In this document: positions 1 through 6,434 of the stretch, piece by piece
Position numbering within the stretch: the stretch's first letter is position 1
How the letters are laid out: the number at the start of each line of letters is the position of its first letter
NCBI GenBank assembly: GCA_031278495.1
Contig: JAITKG010000190.1
Span: 1-6,493 of the forward strand
Source of the DNA: Prevotellaceae bacterium
GTDB lineage: Bacteria > Bacteroidota > Bacteroidia > Bacteroidales > UBA932
Length of the DNA stretch: 6,493 nucleotides
Direction: 5' to 3'
The notes under the pieces: generated by a model
What the model saw: only the letters and a program-made list of their open reading frames with translations
The model's database searches: none
Told to the model about the DNA's origin: nothing
Position numbers and translations under genes: made by a program

Positions 1-64
1 CAAGCATGATGGATTTTTGGGTGCTGAAATTTCTGAAGTTTCGGACACAATAAATAAAGAACAT
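1..64 (-). other. Leader or 5' end of an unidentified leftward gene, cut by the window edge
   Basis: This stretch lies directly downstream of the leftward promoter at 76-106, so it should be transcribed to the left. On the minus strand an ATG at 64-62 opens a frame with no stop to the edge, beginning MFFIYCVRNFRNFSTQ. A second in-frame ATG lies at 7-5 and follows an A-rich stretch. The first ATG sits only 11 bases from the -7 element, closer than in the other genes here (16-21), which would leave almost no leader. The second ATG, or no translation at all (an RNA leader with the boxA-like sequence at 51-63), is therefore at least as likely. Twenty-one codons are too few to recognise a family. 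Plus-strand frames also end here, with stops at 49-51 and 68-70, but the promoter argues against a rightward gene. Confidence 0.4.
51..63 (-). promoter_or_regulatory. boxA-like sequence in the left leader
   Basis: The minus strand reads TGTTCTTTATTTA, starting 12 bases after the -7 element of the promoter at 76-106. Its first nine bases fit the boxA core TGYTCTTTA of rRNA antitermination leaders (Escherichia coli consensus TGCTCTTTAACA), but the AACA tail is absent. The equivalent place downstream of the related promoter at the right end carries a similar sequence. AT-rich DNA can give such a match by chance, so the call rests mainly on its position and on the paired arrangement. Confidence 0.35.
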
Positions 65-75
65 CAATAACGCTG

Positions 76-106
76 CAAATATATTACTTTATTTTTTAAC
101 TGCAAA
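76..106 (-). promoter_or_regulatory. Strong Bacteroidota-type promoter, leftward
   Basis: On the minus strand TTTG (106-103) is followed by exactly 19 bases and then TATATTTG (83-76). This matches the Bacteroides sigma-ABfr consensus TTTG at -33 and TAnnTTTG at -7 without mismatch. The -33 element is preceded by AAATAAAA and the spacer is rich in A, which may act like an UP element. Initiation is expected near 69. The sequence is close to the promoter at 6404-6434, including the CAGC that follows the -7 box. Confidence 0.8.
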
Positions 107-190
107 TTTTATTTCCTGATTTTTATTATTTCAGTTGCATTTACTATTTAAACTTATCATTCTTTCAACTTTTAACTTTTTACCGTCTTA

Positions 191-216
191 TTGTCCGGTA
201 ATTTTTACTACCTTCG
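191..216 (+). promoter_or_regulatory. Candidate promoter of the mechanosensitive channel gene
   Basis: TACCTTCG at 209-216 is one base away from the TAnnTTTG -7 consensus and lies 21 bases before the ATG at 238, similar to the spacing of the other promoters in this window. The -33 element is poor: the nearest TTG (191-193) is only 15 bases upstream instead of 19. The surrounding spacer (107-237) is very AT-rich and shows nothing else that I can name. Confidence 0.35.
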
Positions 217-237
217 CATGGTGTAAATTTTTGAACG

Positions 238-1509
238 ATGATTAAAAAGATAGAACTCCTCATTATGGATTGGCTGAAGTCCGCCGGTTTTTATGCGCCG
301 GACAATCATTTTATAGCCAACTGCATTTTGTTTGTGGCGGCATTGCTGGTTGCTTATGGCTTGTTTTACGGCGGCCAGTGGCTGGCTACGTTTATTGCAA
401 AAAAAATCCTGTCGAAAACCGGTTCGTTATTCAACCGGGAACTGTTGCATAAAAAGTTTTTCCGCCGGTTGGCTTATTTTCCGGCGTTGATTGTTATCAA
501 TATTTTTAACGGTTTGCTGTTTACACCTCATCCGGCGTTGCACCGGTGGTTGTCGGTAATGATTTCCATTGCTTTTGTTTTGGCGGTTTTCCGCATTATT
601 TCTGCATTCCTGAATGCTGCCAACGCGACTTACAATACTACAAAGTACGGCGGGAAAGGCGCAATGAAAGGCTTGGTGCAGGCGGCGCACATGGTGTTGT
701 ACCTTATAGCCGCCATTTTTATTATTTCGCTTTTATTGGGATTGCAGGTCGGAACATTGTTTACAGCTTTGGGCGCGGTATCGGCGGTGTTAATGTTGGT
801 TTTCAAAGATTCCATACTCGGGTTAGTTGGCGGCATCCAGTTATCCATTAACCGGATGGTGCGTCCCGGCGACTGGATTGAAATGCCTTCCGCCGACGCC
901 GATGGAACGGTCATCGAAATTTCGCAAATCACCGCAAAAGTGCAAAACTGGGACAATACAATCGTAACTATTCCTACCTACAACCTGATTTCGCAACCGG
1001 TGAAAAACTGGCGGGGGATGTCGGAAGCCGGCGTGCGCCGCATCAAACGGTCGGTATACATTGACATGACCAGCGTGCTGTTTTGTACGGAGGAAATGTT
1101 AGCGCGCTACCGCAAAATACAATTCCTTGATACGTATATTGACCAAAAACAAAAAGAAATCGCCGCATTCAATACGGCAAAACACGTGGATATTTCAGCG
1201 GAAATCAACGGGCGGCGGCAAACCAATTTGGGGATTTTCCGCGCCTACCTGCAACGTTATTTGGAACAGCATCCGCAATTGAGCCGCAATTTTACGCTAA
1301 TGGCGCGGCAACTGCAACCCACTAATTCCGGTATTCCTATTGAGATTTACGTATTCGCTACGACTACCGAATGGGTGAAATACGAGGCTATCCAATCTGA
1401 TATTTTCGACCACATCATCGCAGCGATTCCGTATTTCGATTTGCGAATTTTCCAAAATCCTTCGTGGAATGATTACCAGTTAATGTCGTCGGGCTTGTCA
1501 AGCAATTGA
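238..1509 (+). CDS. ybdG: MscS-family mechanosensitive ion channel, YbdG (MscM) type
   Basis: This inner-membrane channel protein of 423 residues is expected to open under membrane tension and release solutes during osmotic downshock. Hydrophobic segments lie at about residues 27-55, 76-95, 104-126, 148-168 and 171-199, five as expected for the YbdG subfamily (E. coli YbdG is 415 residues). The last one is the pore-lining helix, rich in Gly and Ala and running into the signature VFKDSILGLVGGIQ (188-201), followed by the beta-domain entry MVRPGDWIEMP (207-217). QNWDNTIVTIPT (236-247) and KNWRGMS (256-262) are very close to the matching YbdG segments, as is the cytoplasmic C-terminal domain (SRNFTLMARQL, WVKYEAIQSDIFDHI). 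The start at 238 gives an N-terminus of normal length; an internal ATG at 265 is possible. The 3' end overlaps the convergent trmB by 12 bases. The gene stands alone on the plus strand. Confidence 0.95.
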   Translation: MIKKIELLIMDWLKSAGFYAPDNHFIANCILFVAALLVAYGLFYGGQWLATFIAKKILSKTGSLFNRELLHKKFFRRLAYFPALIVINIFNGLLFTPHPALHRWLSVMISIAFVLAVFRIISAFLNAANATYNTTKYGGKGAMKGLVQAAHMVLYLIAAIFIISLLLGLQVGTLFTALGAVSAVLMLVFKDSILGLVGGIQLSINRMVRPGDWIEMPSADADGTVIEISQITAKVQNWDNTIVTIPTYNLISQPVKNWRGMSEAGVRRIKRSVYIDMTSVLFCTEEMLARYRKIQFLDTYIDQKQKEIAAFNTAKHVDISAEINGRRQTNLGIFRAYLQRYLEQHPQLSRNFTLMARQLQPTNSGIPIEIYVFATTTEWVKYEAIQSDIFDHIIAAIPYFDLRIFQNPSWNDYQLMSSGLSSN

Positions 1510-2193
1510 CGGCTCTTCAAACATCGTCTTACCGCCCAGCCCAAAACGGCAATAGGTAATCGGGATGCCTTGCCGTAAAAAGAGTTCCTCGTAATGCGTC
1601 CGGATAGAAAGGATGTCGTCGGCGCGGGCAACGCCGTAAATATCGCTATGGGCTTCGTACAGCGGCAGTCCGTTGTGCAACGCCAACGCTTTAGTATATT
1701 CATGCAATGCGCGGTTATCGGTTTTCAAATGAATGTCGCCGCCGGTTTTTAAGAATTGCGCATAACGCGCCAGAAACCGCCCGCCGGAAAGCCGTTTGCG
1801 GGGGCGCGCCGGCTGCGGGTCGGGAAAGGTAATCCAAATTTCGTCTACTTCGCCGGGCGCAAAAAACGACGTGATAAAATCAATGCGCGTGCGGATGAAT
1901 GCGACGTTCGGCAACGGTTCTTCGGTAGCGGTTTTTGCGCCGCGCCACAACCGCGCGCCTTTCCGGTCAATGCCGATAAAATTTTTATCAGGGTAACGCC
2001 GCGCCAGCGCTATGGCATATTCCCCGCGACCGCACCCCAACTCCAATACGAGGGGATGGGTATTCTTGAAAAATGCTTCCCGCCAGTGTCCTTTTAAGTG
2101 AAAATCGTTCTTGAAAACCGCTTCAAACGGCGGTTGGAAGAGGAGCGTAAAAGTTTCGTTCTCGATAAAACGTTTATATTTGTTCTTTCCCAT
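1498..2193 (-). CDS. trmB: tRNA (guanine-N7-)-methyltransferase
   Basis: This cytosolic enzyme uses S-adenosylmethionine to make m7G at position 46 in the variable loop of tRNAs. The 231-residue protein has a Rossmann-type methyltransferase fold: ELGCGRGEY (51-59) is the SAM-binding motif I, GIDRKG (74-79) ends strand 2, and ITFPDPQ (121-127) followed by RKRL (132-135) is the TrmB signature with catalytic Asp125. The N-terminus MGKNKYKRF is typical of Bacteroidota TrmB, so I chose the ATG at 2193-2191; the frame also extends to a TTG at 2226, but those 11 residues look unlike the family. It follows sufS by 37 bases on the same strand and has no promoter of its own that I can see, so it is probably the second gene of that unit. 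Its end overlaps the end of the channel gene. Confidence 0.96.
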   Translation of the reverse strand: MGKNKYKRFIENETFTLLFQPPFEAVFKNDFHLKGHWREAFFKNTHPLVLELGCGRGEYAIALARRYPDKNFIGIDRKGARLWRGAKTATEEPLPNVAFIRTRIDFITSFFAPGEVDEIWITFPDPQPARPRKRLSGGRFLARYAQFLKTGGDIHLKTDNRALHEYTKALALHNGLPLYEAHSDIYGVARADDILSIRTHYEELFLRQGIPITYCRFGLGGKTMFEEPSIA

Positions 2194-2230
2194 AATGCCC
2201 GCTACTGTGCTGCCGTGAGGATTCAACCGT

Positions 2231-3454
2231 TCAACGCATCATTTTTTGCGCTTGCCGCAGTCCATTTACCAGTGCGTCGATTTCTTCCTTCGTATTATAG
2301 AAAGCCAGCGAGGCGCGTATCATTCCTTGCAGGTTGAAACGTTGCATCAGCGTGTCGGCGCAAAGGCGACCGGTGCGGACGGCTATTCCCAATTTGTCGA
2401 GGATGGCCGCCGCATCCGACGAATGGACGCCGTCAATGGAAAAACTCACTACACTTGTTTTGGGCGCAGCCGTGCCGTAAATCCGCAATCCTTCTATAGC
2501 GGAAAGTTGCCGGACGGCATAAGCGGTTAATTGCTGCTCGTACGCATGGGCAGCCGTGCGGTTGATGTCCTGCACATAGTTTATCGCTACCGCCAAGCCG
2601 TGCGCCCCAATGTAATTAGCCGTTCCCGCTTCAAATTTCAACGGCAATCCGGCGAAGGTGGTTTTGGCAAACGACACGGAAGCAATCATGTCGCCGCCAC
2701 TCTGGTAGGGCGGCAGTTGTTCCAGCCATTCTTCCTTGCCGTACAGCACGCCGATACCTGTAGGACCATACAGTTTATGTCCCGAAAAAACATAAAAATC
2801 GCAATCCAGCGCCTGCACATCGACCTCTTCGTGGACAACGCCCTGCGCGCCGTCCACCAGCACCGGCACATGGCGCGCATGCGCAAGTTGCACAATTTCT
2901 TTTACAGGGTTTACTACGCCCAGTACGTTTGAAACCTGCGTTACGCAAAGGAGGCGGGTTTTTCCGGTAAATATTTCCGGCAATTTTTCTGTTTGCAGGC
3001 GTCCCGTATCATCCACCGGGACGACCTTTAACGCCGCGCCCTTCCGCTCGCACAGCAATTGCCACGGCACAATGTTTGAATGGTGTTCCGCTTCGGTAAC
3101 CACAATTTCGTCGCCGCTCTGCACAAAACGTTCGCCGAATGAAAATGCCGCCAAATTGATAGCAGCCGTTGTTCCCGCCGTAAACACAATTTCCTGCGTT
3201 TTGCCTGCATTCACAAACCGGCGGACGGTTTCGCGCGCCTGCTCGTAACGTTCCGTGCATTGGGCAGCGAGGTAATGTATCGCCCGGTGGATATTGGCAT
3301 TGCATTTTGCGTTCATTTCGTTAATCGCCTCCACGACGCATTGCGGCTTTTGCGCGGTTGCCGCAGTGTCCAAATAAATCAGCGGTTTTCCATATACTTG
3401 TTGTTGCAATGCCGGGAAATCACGGCGAATAGCGGTTATATCGAATGTAGTCAT
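2231..3454 (-). CDS. sufS: Cysteine desulfurase, SufS type
   Basis: This PLP enzyme removes sulfur from L-cysteine as a persulfide for Fe-S cluster assembly, giving alanine. The 407-residue protein aligns with E. coli SufS (406) at a constant offset of one: TEAEHHSN (120-127) with His124 stacking on PLP, DGAQ (201-204) with the PLP-nitrogen Asp201, FSGHKLYGPTGIG (223-235) with Schiff-base Lys227, catalytic Cys365, and Arg380 for the substrate carboxylate. Its short cysteine loop makes it group II (SufS/CsdA) rather than IscS. The loop reads RTGRLCADTLM, where E. coli has RTGHHCAMPLM. The frame stays open to an ATG at 3547, but that would start upstream of the promoter at 3473-3503; the ATG at 3454 gives the normal N-terminus MTTFDITAIRRDFPAL. 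No sufBCD or sufE is adjacent, so the scaffold and sulfur acceptor must lie elsewhere. CsdA is the alternative name, less likely here. Confidence 0.95.
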   Translation of the reverse strand: MTTFDITAIRRDFPALQQQVYGKPLIYLDTAATAQKPQCVVEAINEMNAKCNANIHRAIHYLAAQCTERYEQARETVRRFVNAGKTQEIVFTAGTTAAINLAAFSFGERFVQSGDEIVVTEAEHHSNIVPWQLLCERKGAALKVVPVDDTGRLQTEKLPEIFTGKTRLLCVTQVSNVLGVVNPVKEIVQLAHARHVPVLVDGAQGVVHEEVDVQALDCDFYVFSGHKLYGPTGIGVLYGKEEWLEQLPPYQSGGDMIASVSFAKTTFAGLPLKFEAGTANYIGAHGLAVAINYVQDINRTAAHAYEQQLTAYAVRQLSAIEGLRIYGTAAPKTSVVSFSIDGVHSSDAAAILDKLGIAVRTGRLCADTLMQRFNLQGMIRASLAFYNTKEEIDALVNGLRQAQKMMR

Positions 3455-3472
3455 AATCTTTTCTTGCGCTTG

Positions 3473-3503
3473 CAAAGATAGGAAAAAGCCCCCGAACAGC
3501 AAA
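3473..3503 (-). promoter_or_regulatory. Promoter of sufS-trmB
   Basis: On the minus strand TTTG (3503-3500), exactly 19 bases, then TATCTTTG (3480-3473): a full match to the Bacteroidota consensus. Initiation is expected about 7 bases downstream, near 3466, leaving a leader of only about 12 bases before the ATG at 3454. This decides the sufS start. The 124 bases between this site and the lipid kinase gene (3504-3627) show no convincing terminator or gene. Confidence 0.8.
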
Positions 3504-3627
3504 AACGGCGAACGGGTGTTTTGCCATGCACGGACGTCGCGCTGCACAAAAGCTACAGGGCGTTTTGAATTCCCGCTTTATAAACCTTTGAAATTTTGAA
3601 ATAAATCCGTAAAATATCCATGCGCCG

Positions 3628-4590
3628 TTAGCCGTTGGCATAGTCTGCCCCGACGACTACTTTGATGCTTTTTGGAATCAGCTCAAAGGTGAAGGGCGAG
3701 TAGCCCATGGCTTCGCCGTCAATTTCGATAGGGCTTTCGGGGAGGGTGTCAATGACAACCCGCTTCCCCTGCCGGGCAAGGACTTTCGGGATACGGTAGA
3801 TTTTCCCGTTATACAATTTCCGGAAATGGTAAAGTACTTTCAGTGGATTCATCTGTTTTACGATGGTAATATCAAACAGCCCGTCGTCAACAACGGCATT
3901 GGGCATCTGGTTCATCCCGCCGCCATTGTATTTGCCGATGCCAACCGCCGCCGAAAACACGCTACCCTTGAACAGCAACCGGTCGTCCACCGTTACGGAG
4001 AACTGCTTGGAATGGTACGAAAGCAACGTGCGGAACGTCCCCCGCAGGTACATGTTTTTGCTGTAGCGTCCTTCGTCTTTCAGGTGGTTAAACAGCCGGT
4101 TGACCATTGCGTCGAAGCCCAAGCCCGCCACGTTCGCCATGTAGCGTTGATGTTTGATGCGCGTTTCGTAGAAAGTAATCAAGCCTACGTCTTGCAAGAT
4201 AGTGCGGTGGTTCACTATTGACTGCACCGCTTTTGAATAAGTGTCGGGAATGCCGAACATGCGCAGCCAGTCGTTGCCTGTGCCGGCAGGAATTACTGCC
4301 AGCGACACGTCGGCTGGCGCTACTTTCTGCTGAATGAACAACCCGTTCACAATTTCATTGATAGTCCCGTCGCCGCCGATAGCTACGAGTTTGCGGTAAC
4401 CGTCATTAACGGCTTTCACCGCCAGTTCTACCGCATGGTATTTTCGTTCGGTAAATACGCAACTGAAATCAACCCCGCTCCGGTTCATCTGGTTGGAAAT
4501 AACCGGCCAATCCGTAAGCCCCTTGCCACTGCCGGCTTTGGGGTTTACGATAACCATCCATGCTTCTTTTATTTTTTCCCCAGCCATCAT
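3628..4590 (-). CDS. Diacylglycerol kinase-type lipid kinase (YegS/BmrU family)
   Basis: This 320-residue protein of the DAGK catalytic-domain superfamily would phosphorylate a lipid alcohol, such as diacylglycerol, with ATP at the cytosolic face of the membrane. Visible motifs are VNPKAGSGKG (15-24, nucleotide-binding start of the fold), IGGDGTINEIVNG (71-83, the GGDGT phosphate loop), PAGTGND (101-107), and IDGEAMG (290-296) near the C-terminus, where the acid is expected to support catalysis or metal binding. Length is normal for YegS/DgkB relatives, and there are no transmembrane segments. The true substrate (diacylglycerol, phosphatidylglycerol or a sphingoid base, since Bacteroidales make sphingolipids) cannot be told from sequence. 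Two ATGs occur in tandem at 4590 and 4587, and a third at residue 12 follows a GGGGAAAA stretch, so the start is uncertain by up to 11 codons. The ATG at 4590 is one base away from the inverted-repeat element that fills the gap to the antiporter gene. Confidence 0.92.
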   Translation of the reverse strand: MMAGEKIKEAWMVIVNPKAGSGKGLTDWPVISNQMNRSGVDFSCVFTERKYHAVELAVKAVNDGYRKLVAIGGDGTINEIVNGLFIQQKVAPADVSLAVIPAGTGNDWLRMFGIPDTYSKAVQSIVNHRTILQDVGLITFYETRIKHQRYMANVAGLGFDAMVNRLFNHLKDEGRYSKNMYLRGTFRTLLSYHSKQFSVTVDDRLLFKGSVFSAAVGIGKYNGGGMNQMPNAVVDDGLFDITIVKQMNPLKVLYHFRKLYNGKIYRIPKVLARQGKRVVIDTLPESPIEIDGEAMGYSPFTFELIPKSIKVVVGADYANG

Positions 4591-4591
4591 T

Positions 4592-4689
4592 TTTATTGAC
4601 TATTTTTTTATTGACTATTTACTATTTTTGATTGACTATTGTAATGTGTGAAAAAATGGTCAATGGTAAATAAAAAAATAGTCAATAAA
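4592..4689. repeat. 98-base element with perfect 21-base inverted arms
   Basis: Bases 4592-4612 are the exact reverse complement of 4669-4689, with 56 bases between. The core word ATTGACTATT occurs three times in direct orientation (4595-4604, 4610-4619, 4631-4640) and once inverted (4677-4686), and a variant inverted copy at 4655-4664 can pair with the third copy (10 pairs, one wobble), forming a nested hairpin. The element fills the whole 100-base gap: one base after the antiporter stop and one base before the lipid kinase ATG. It could be a miniature inverted-repeat element, an RNA structure controlling the kinase start, or an operator with several sites. The arms have few G or C, and no classic GC stem plus T-run is present, so a simple terminator is less likely. 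Confidence 0.8.
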
Positions 4690-4690
4690 C

Positions 4691-6226
4691 TCAATCTTCT
4701 TCTTCAATTTCCACTCTGGTCGCTGTTTCCAGCCCAAACATGGCGGAAGTTTCCTGTAATACTTTATCGTCTTCGCAAATAAGCAGCAGTTTATCGTTTA
4801 TTTTAAGTTCTGTATTTCCTTTCGGAATAAAATAATTATCGTCGCGCTTTACCATTACGACCAGCGCCTTGTCGTGCAGCGGCAGGTTCAGCAGCTTGTG
4901 CCCGTCCTGCAACATAGCGCCGGTAACGGTAATCTGCATCATCGACGATTTAATATCGTCCGTAAAATCTACTGCAAAATCATTCGGTTTCCGGTCCGGG
5001 CGGAAAGGCCGCGCCAAACCCAGCAAGCGGGCAAACCACGATACGCTGGTGCCTTGTACCATCAGTGAAAGGATGGTGATAAAAAATACAATGTTAAACA
5101 TGGTGCGTGCATGCGGGATTTCCGCAATCATCGGATAGGTGGCAAAAATAATAGGCACCGCGCCGCGCAAGCCTATCCATGATATATACACCCGGTCGTT
5201 GAACGTCCTTTTACGGAAAGGCAGCAGGCTGATAAGCACGGCTGCCGGGCGCGAGAAGATAATCATAAATATACCGACCAATATTCCGATACCCGCAATA
5301 GGCAATAATTCCGACGGATTAACCAATAATCCCAAAGTAAGGAACATCACAATCTGAAACAGCCATGCCAGCCCGTCAAAAAATTTCAGGGTAGTACGTT
5401 TGTGTACAAACTTGCTGTTGCCCATTACCAGCCCGGCAAGATATACGGCAAGATAGCCGTTGCCTTTCAAAAAATAGGTGGCGGAAAATACAAAAAGCAT
5501 GCAGGTCAATAATAATATCGGATAGAGCGCATCGTTGTCGATGTTGATTTTATTGATGACCCGCACCGCCAGTTTTCCCAACACAAATCCAAGCGCCGCG
5601 CCGATGAGTACTTGCGCAATAAACAGCCCGGCGATGTCGCCCCATGCCACCGCCGGTTCCATCGTAACCTGTACTTGCTGGATTATCGAAATCAAGCTAA
5701 TGGTAAGCATGTACGCCATCGGGTCGTTACTGCCGCTTTCCAGCTCCAACAGCGGGCGCAGGCGATGCCGCAACAACAAGCCCCTCGACCGCAGGATAGC
5801 AAACACCGACGCCGAATCGGTCGAAGACATCACGGATGCAAGCAACAACGCTTCCAGGAAAGTCAAGGTAACGGAAGGGAAAAACCAGTTCGTCAGGTAA
5901 TAAATGAACGTGCCGGTGATTAACGCCGTCAGCAGGACGCCCAATGTCGCCAGCACAATCCCCTGCCGCGCTACCGGGCGGATTTCATTGTATTTTGTAT
6001 CAATACCGCCGGAAAAAAGAATACAGATGAGCGCAATCACGCCGATATTTTGTGCAACATGGAAATTATCAAGCCGGATAATATCAAACCCGTCCGAGCC
6101 GGCAAGCATGCCGATTAACAGAAACAACAACAATACCGGCACGCCAAACCTGTAACCGGTTTTTCCGGCTATTATGCTCAGGAAGAGCAATACCGCTACC
6201 ACTAATAAAAAATATTCTAAGTTCAT
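4691..6226 (-). CDS. nhaP2: K+/H+ antiporter of the NhaP2/CvrA type (CPA1)
   Basis: This inner-membrane protein of 511 residues is expected to exchange cytoplasmic potassium (possibly sodium) for protons, serving cell-volume and pH control. The first ~400 residues are a Na_H_Exchanger domain with about 12-13 hydrophobic segments. It begins near residue 3, includes the GVPVLLLFLLIGMLAG re-entry (28-43), SSTDSASVFAILR (134-146), and ELESGSNDPMAYML (161-174) with the ion-site pair Asn167-Asp168. After a linker rich in charged residues (RPFRPDRKPND), a TrkA-C/RCK-C ligand-binding domain spans about 434-500 (GAMLQDGHKL to LLLICEDD), and the protein ends in an acidic tail EIEEED. This layout matches NhaP2/CvrA rather than the simple NhaP exchangers. 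The second CorC-HlyC-type domain of the ~570-residue proteobacterial homologues is absent. A consensus promoter lies just upstream. The lipid kinase gene follows after 100 bases and may be cotranscribed. Confidence 0.93.
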   Translation of the reverse strand: MNLEYFLLVVAVLLFLSIIAGKTGYRFGVPVLLLFLLIGMLAGSDGFDIIRLDNFHVAQNIGVIALICILFSGGIDTKYNEIRPVARQGIVLATLGVLLTALITGTFIYYLTNWFFPSVTLTFLEALLLASVMSSTDSASVFAILRSRGLLLRHRLRPLLELESGSNDPMAYMLTISLISIIQQVQVTMEPAVAWGDIAGLFIAQVLIGAALGFVLGKLAVRVINKINIDNDALYPILLLTCMLFVFSATYFLKGNGYLAVYLAGLVMGNSKFVHKRTTLKFFDGLAWLFQIVMFLTLGLLVNPSELLPIAGIGILVGIFMIIFSRPAAVLISLLPFRKRTFNDRVYISWIGLRGAVPIIFATYPMIAEIPHARTMFNIVFFITILSLMVQGTSVSWFARLLGLARPFRPDRKPNDFAVDFTDDIKSSMMQITVTGAMLQDGHKLLNLPLHDKALVVMVKRDDNYFIPKGNTELKINDKLLLICEDDKVLQETSAMFGLETATRVEIEEED

Positions 6227-6242
6227 AACCTATTTTGCGAGG

Positions 6243-6273
6243 TAAATATACTACATTTTTCGCAATTATCAAA
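6243..6273 (-). promoter_or_regulatory. Promoter of the antiporter gene
   Basis: On the minus strand TTTG (6273-6270), exactly 19 bases, then TATATTTA (6250-6243), which differs from TAnnTTTG only in the last base. The ATG at 6226 is 16 bases further on, so the leader would be about 10 bases, as for sufS. This supports the chosen start of the antiporter. Confidence 0.7.
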
Positions 6274-6285
6274 ACGGGTAACGGA

Positions 6286-6383
6286 GCTAATGCGACCAAT
6301 TGTTTAATGTGCTAATGTGACTGATTATTTAATGTGACTAATCAGGCTGGCGCGGCAACCAATGTGCTAATGTGACTAATTGG
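6286..6383. repeat. Irregular array of a ~15-base repeat, consensus GCTAATGTGACTAAT
   Basis: Four copies lie in the same direction at 6286-6300, 6311-6325, 6328-6342 and 6366-6380, with one to three differences from the consensus. A longer exact word of 17 bases, AATGTGCTAATGTGACT, occurs at 6306-6322 and 6361-6377. Read on the minus strand, the second half shows CAGCC, two bases, ATTAGTCACATTA twice (around 6386 and 6349), so larger units were also duplicated. Spacing is uneven (25, 17 and 38 bases from start to start), unlike a CRISPR array. It sits between the antiporter promoter and the rightward promoter at 6404. Confidence 0.75.
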
Positions 6384-6403
6384 CTGACGCCACAAAAATA
6401 AAA

Positions 6404-6434
6404 TTTGCAATTAAAAAAATTAGTTTTATATTTG
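6404..6434 (+). promoter_or_regulatory. Strong Bacteroidota-type promoter, rightward
   Basis: TTTG (6404-6407), exactly 19 bases, then TATATTTG (6427-6434): a full consensus match, preceded by AAATAAAA and with an A-tract in the spacer. Initiation is expected near 6441. No coding region starts in the remaining bases, so the promoter serves something past the right edge. Its sequence nearly duplicates the leftward promoter at 76-106. Confidence 0.8.

Noticed and set aside
2..70. C-terminal end of a rightward gene (frames ending at 51 or 70)
   Set aside because: Short open stretches at an edge are expected by chance, neither tail is recognisable, and the strong leftward promoter at 76-106 implies transcription in the other direction.
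2194..2226. 11-residue N-terminal extension of trmB from a TTG
   Set aside because: The ATG at 2193 gives the family-typical MGKNK start; the extension uses a rare start codon and resembles no TrmB N-terminus.
3455..3547. 31-residue N-terminal extension of sufS from an ATG at 3547
   Set aside because: It spans the consensus promoter at 3473-3503, lies outside the normal SufS length, and would begin upstream of the predicted transcript start.
3504..3627. Rho-independent terminator after the lipid kinase gene
   Set aside because: Only short, interrupted pairings are found (around 3526-3546 and 3501-3523) and no stem is followed by a T-run in the leftward direction.
4591..4690. Sigma-70-like promoter for the lipid kinase inside the repeat (TTGACC and TACAAT on the minus strand)
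   Set aside because: The spacing is only 14 bases, and Bacteroidota housekeeping promoters use TTTG/TAnnTTTG; the nearest -7-like word, TACCATTG, has no -33 element at the right distance.
5535..5900. Open plus-strand frames of 60-130 codons opposite the antiporter, lipid kinase, sufS and trmB genes, such as this one, 3826-4221, 2531-2932 and 1756-2097
   Set aside because: Each lies wholly or mostly opposite a well-supported gene, has no promoter of its own and no recognisable domain; they are shadows of the real coding strand.
6286..6383. CRISPR array
   Set aside because: Repeats are about 15 bases, degenerate and unevenly spaced, with no unique spacers of constant length and no cas genes.
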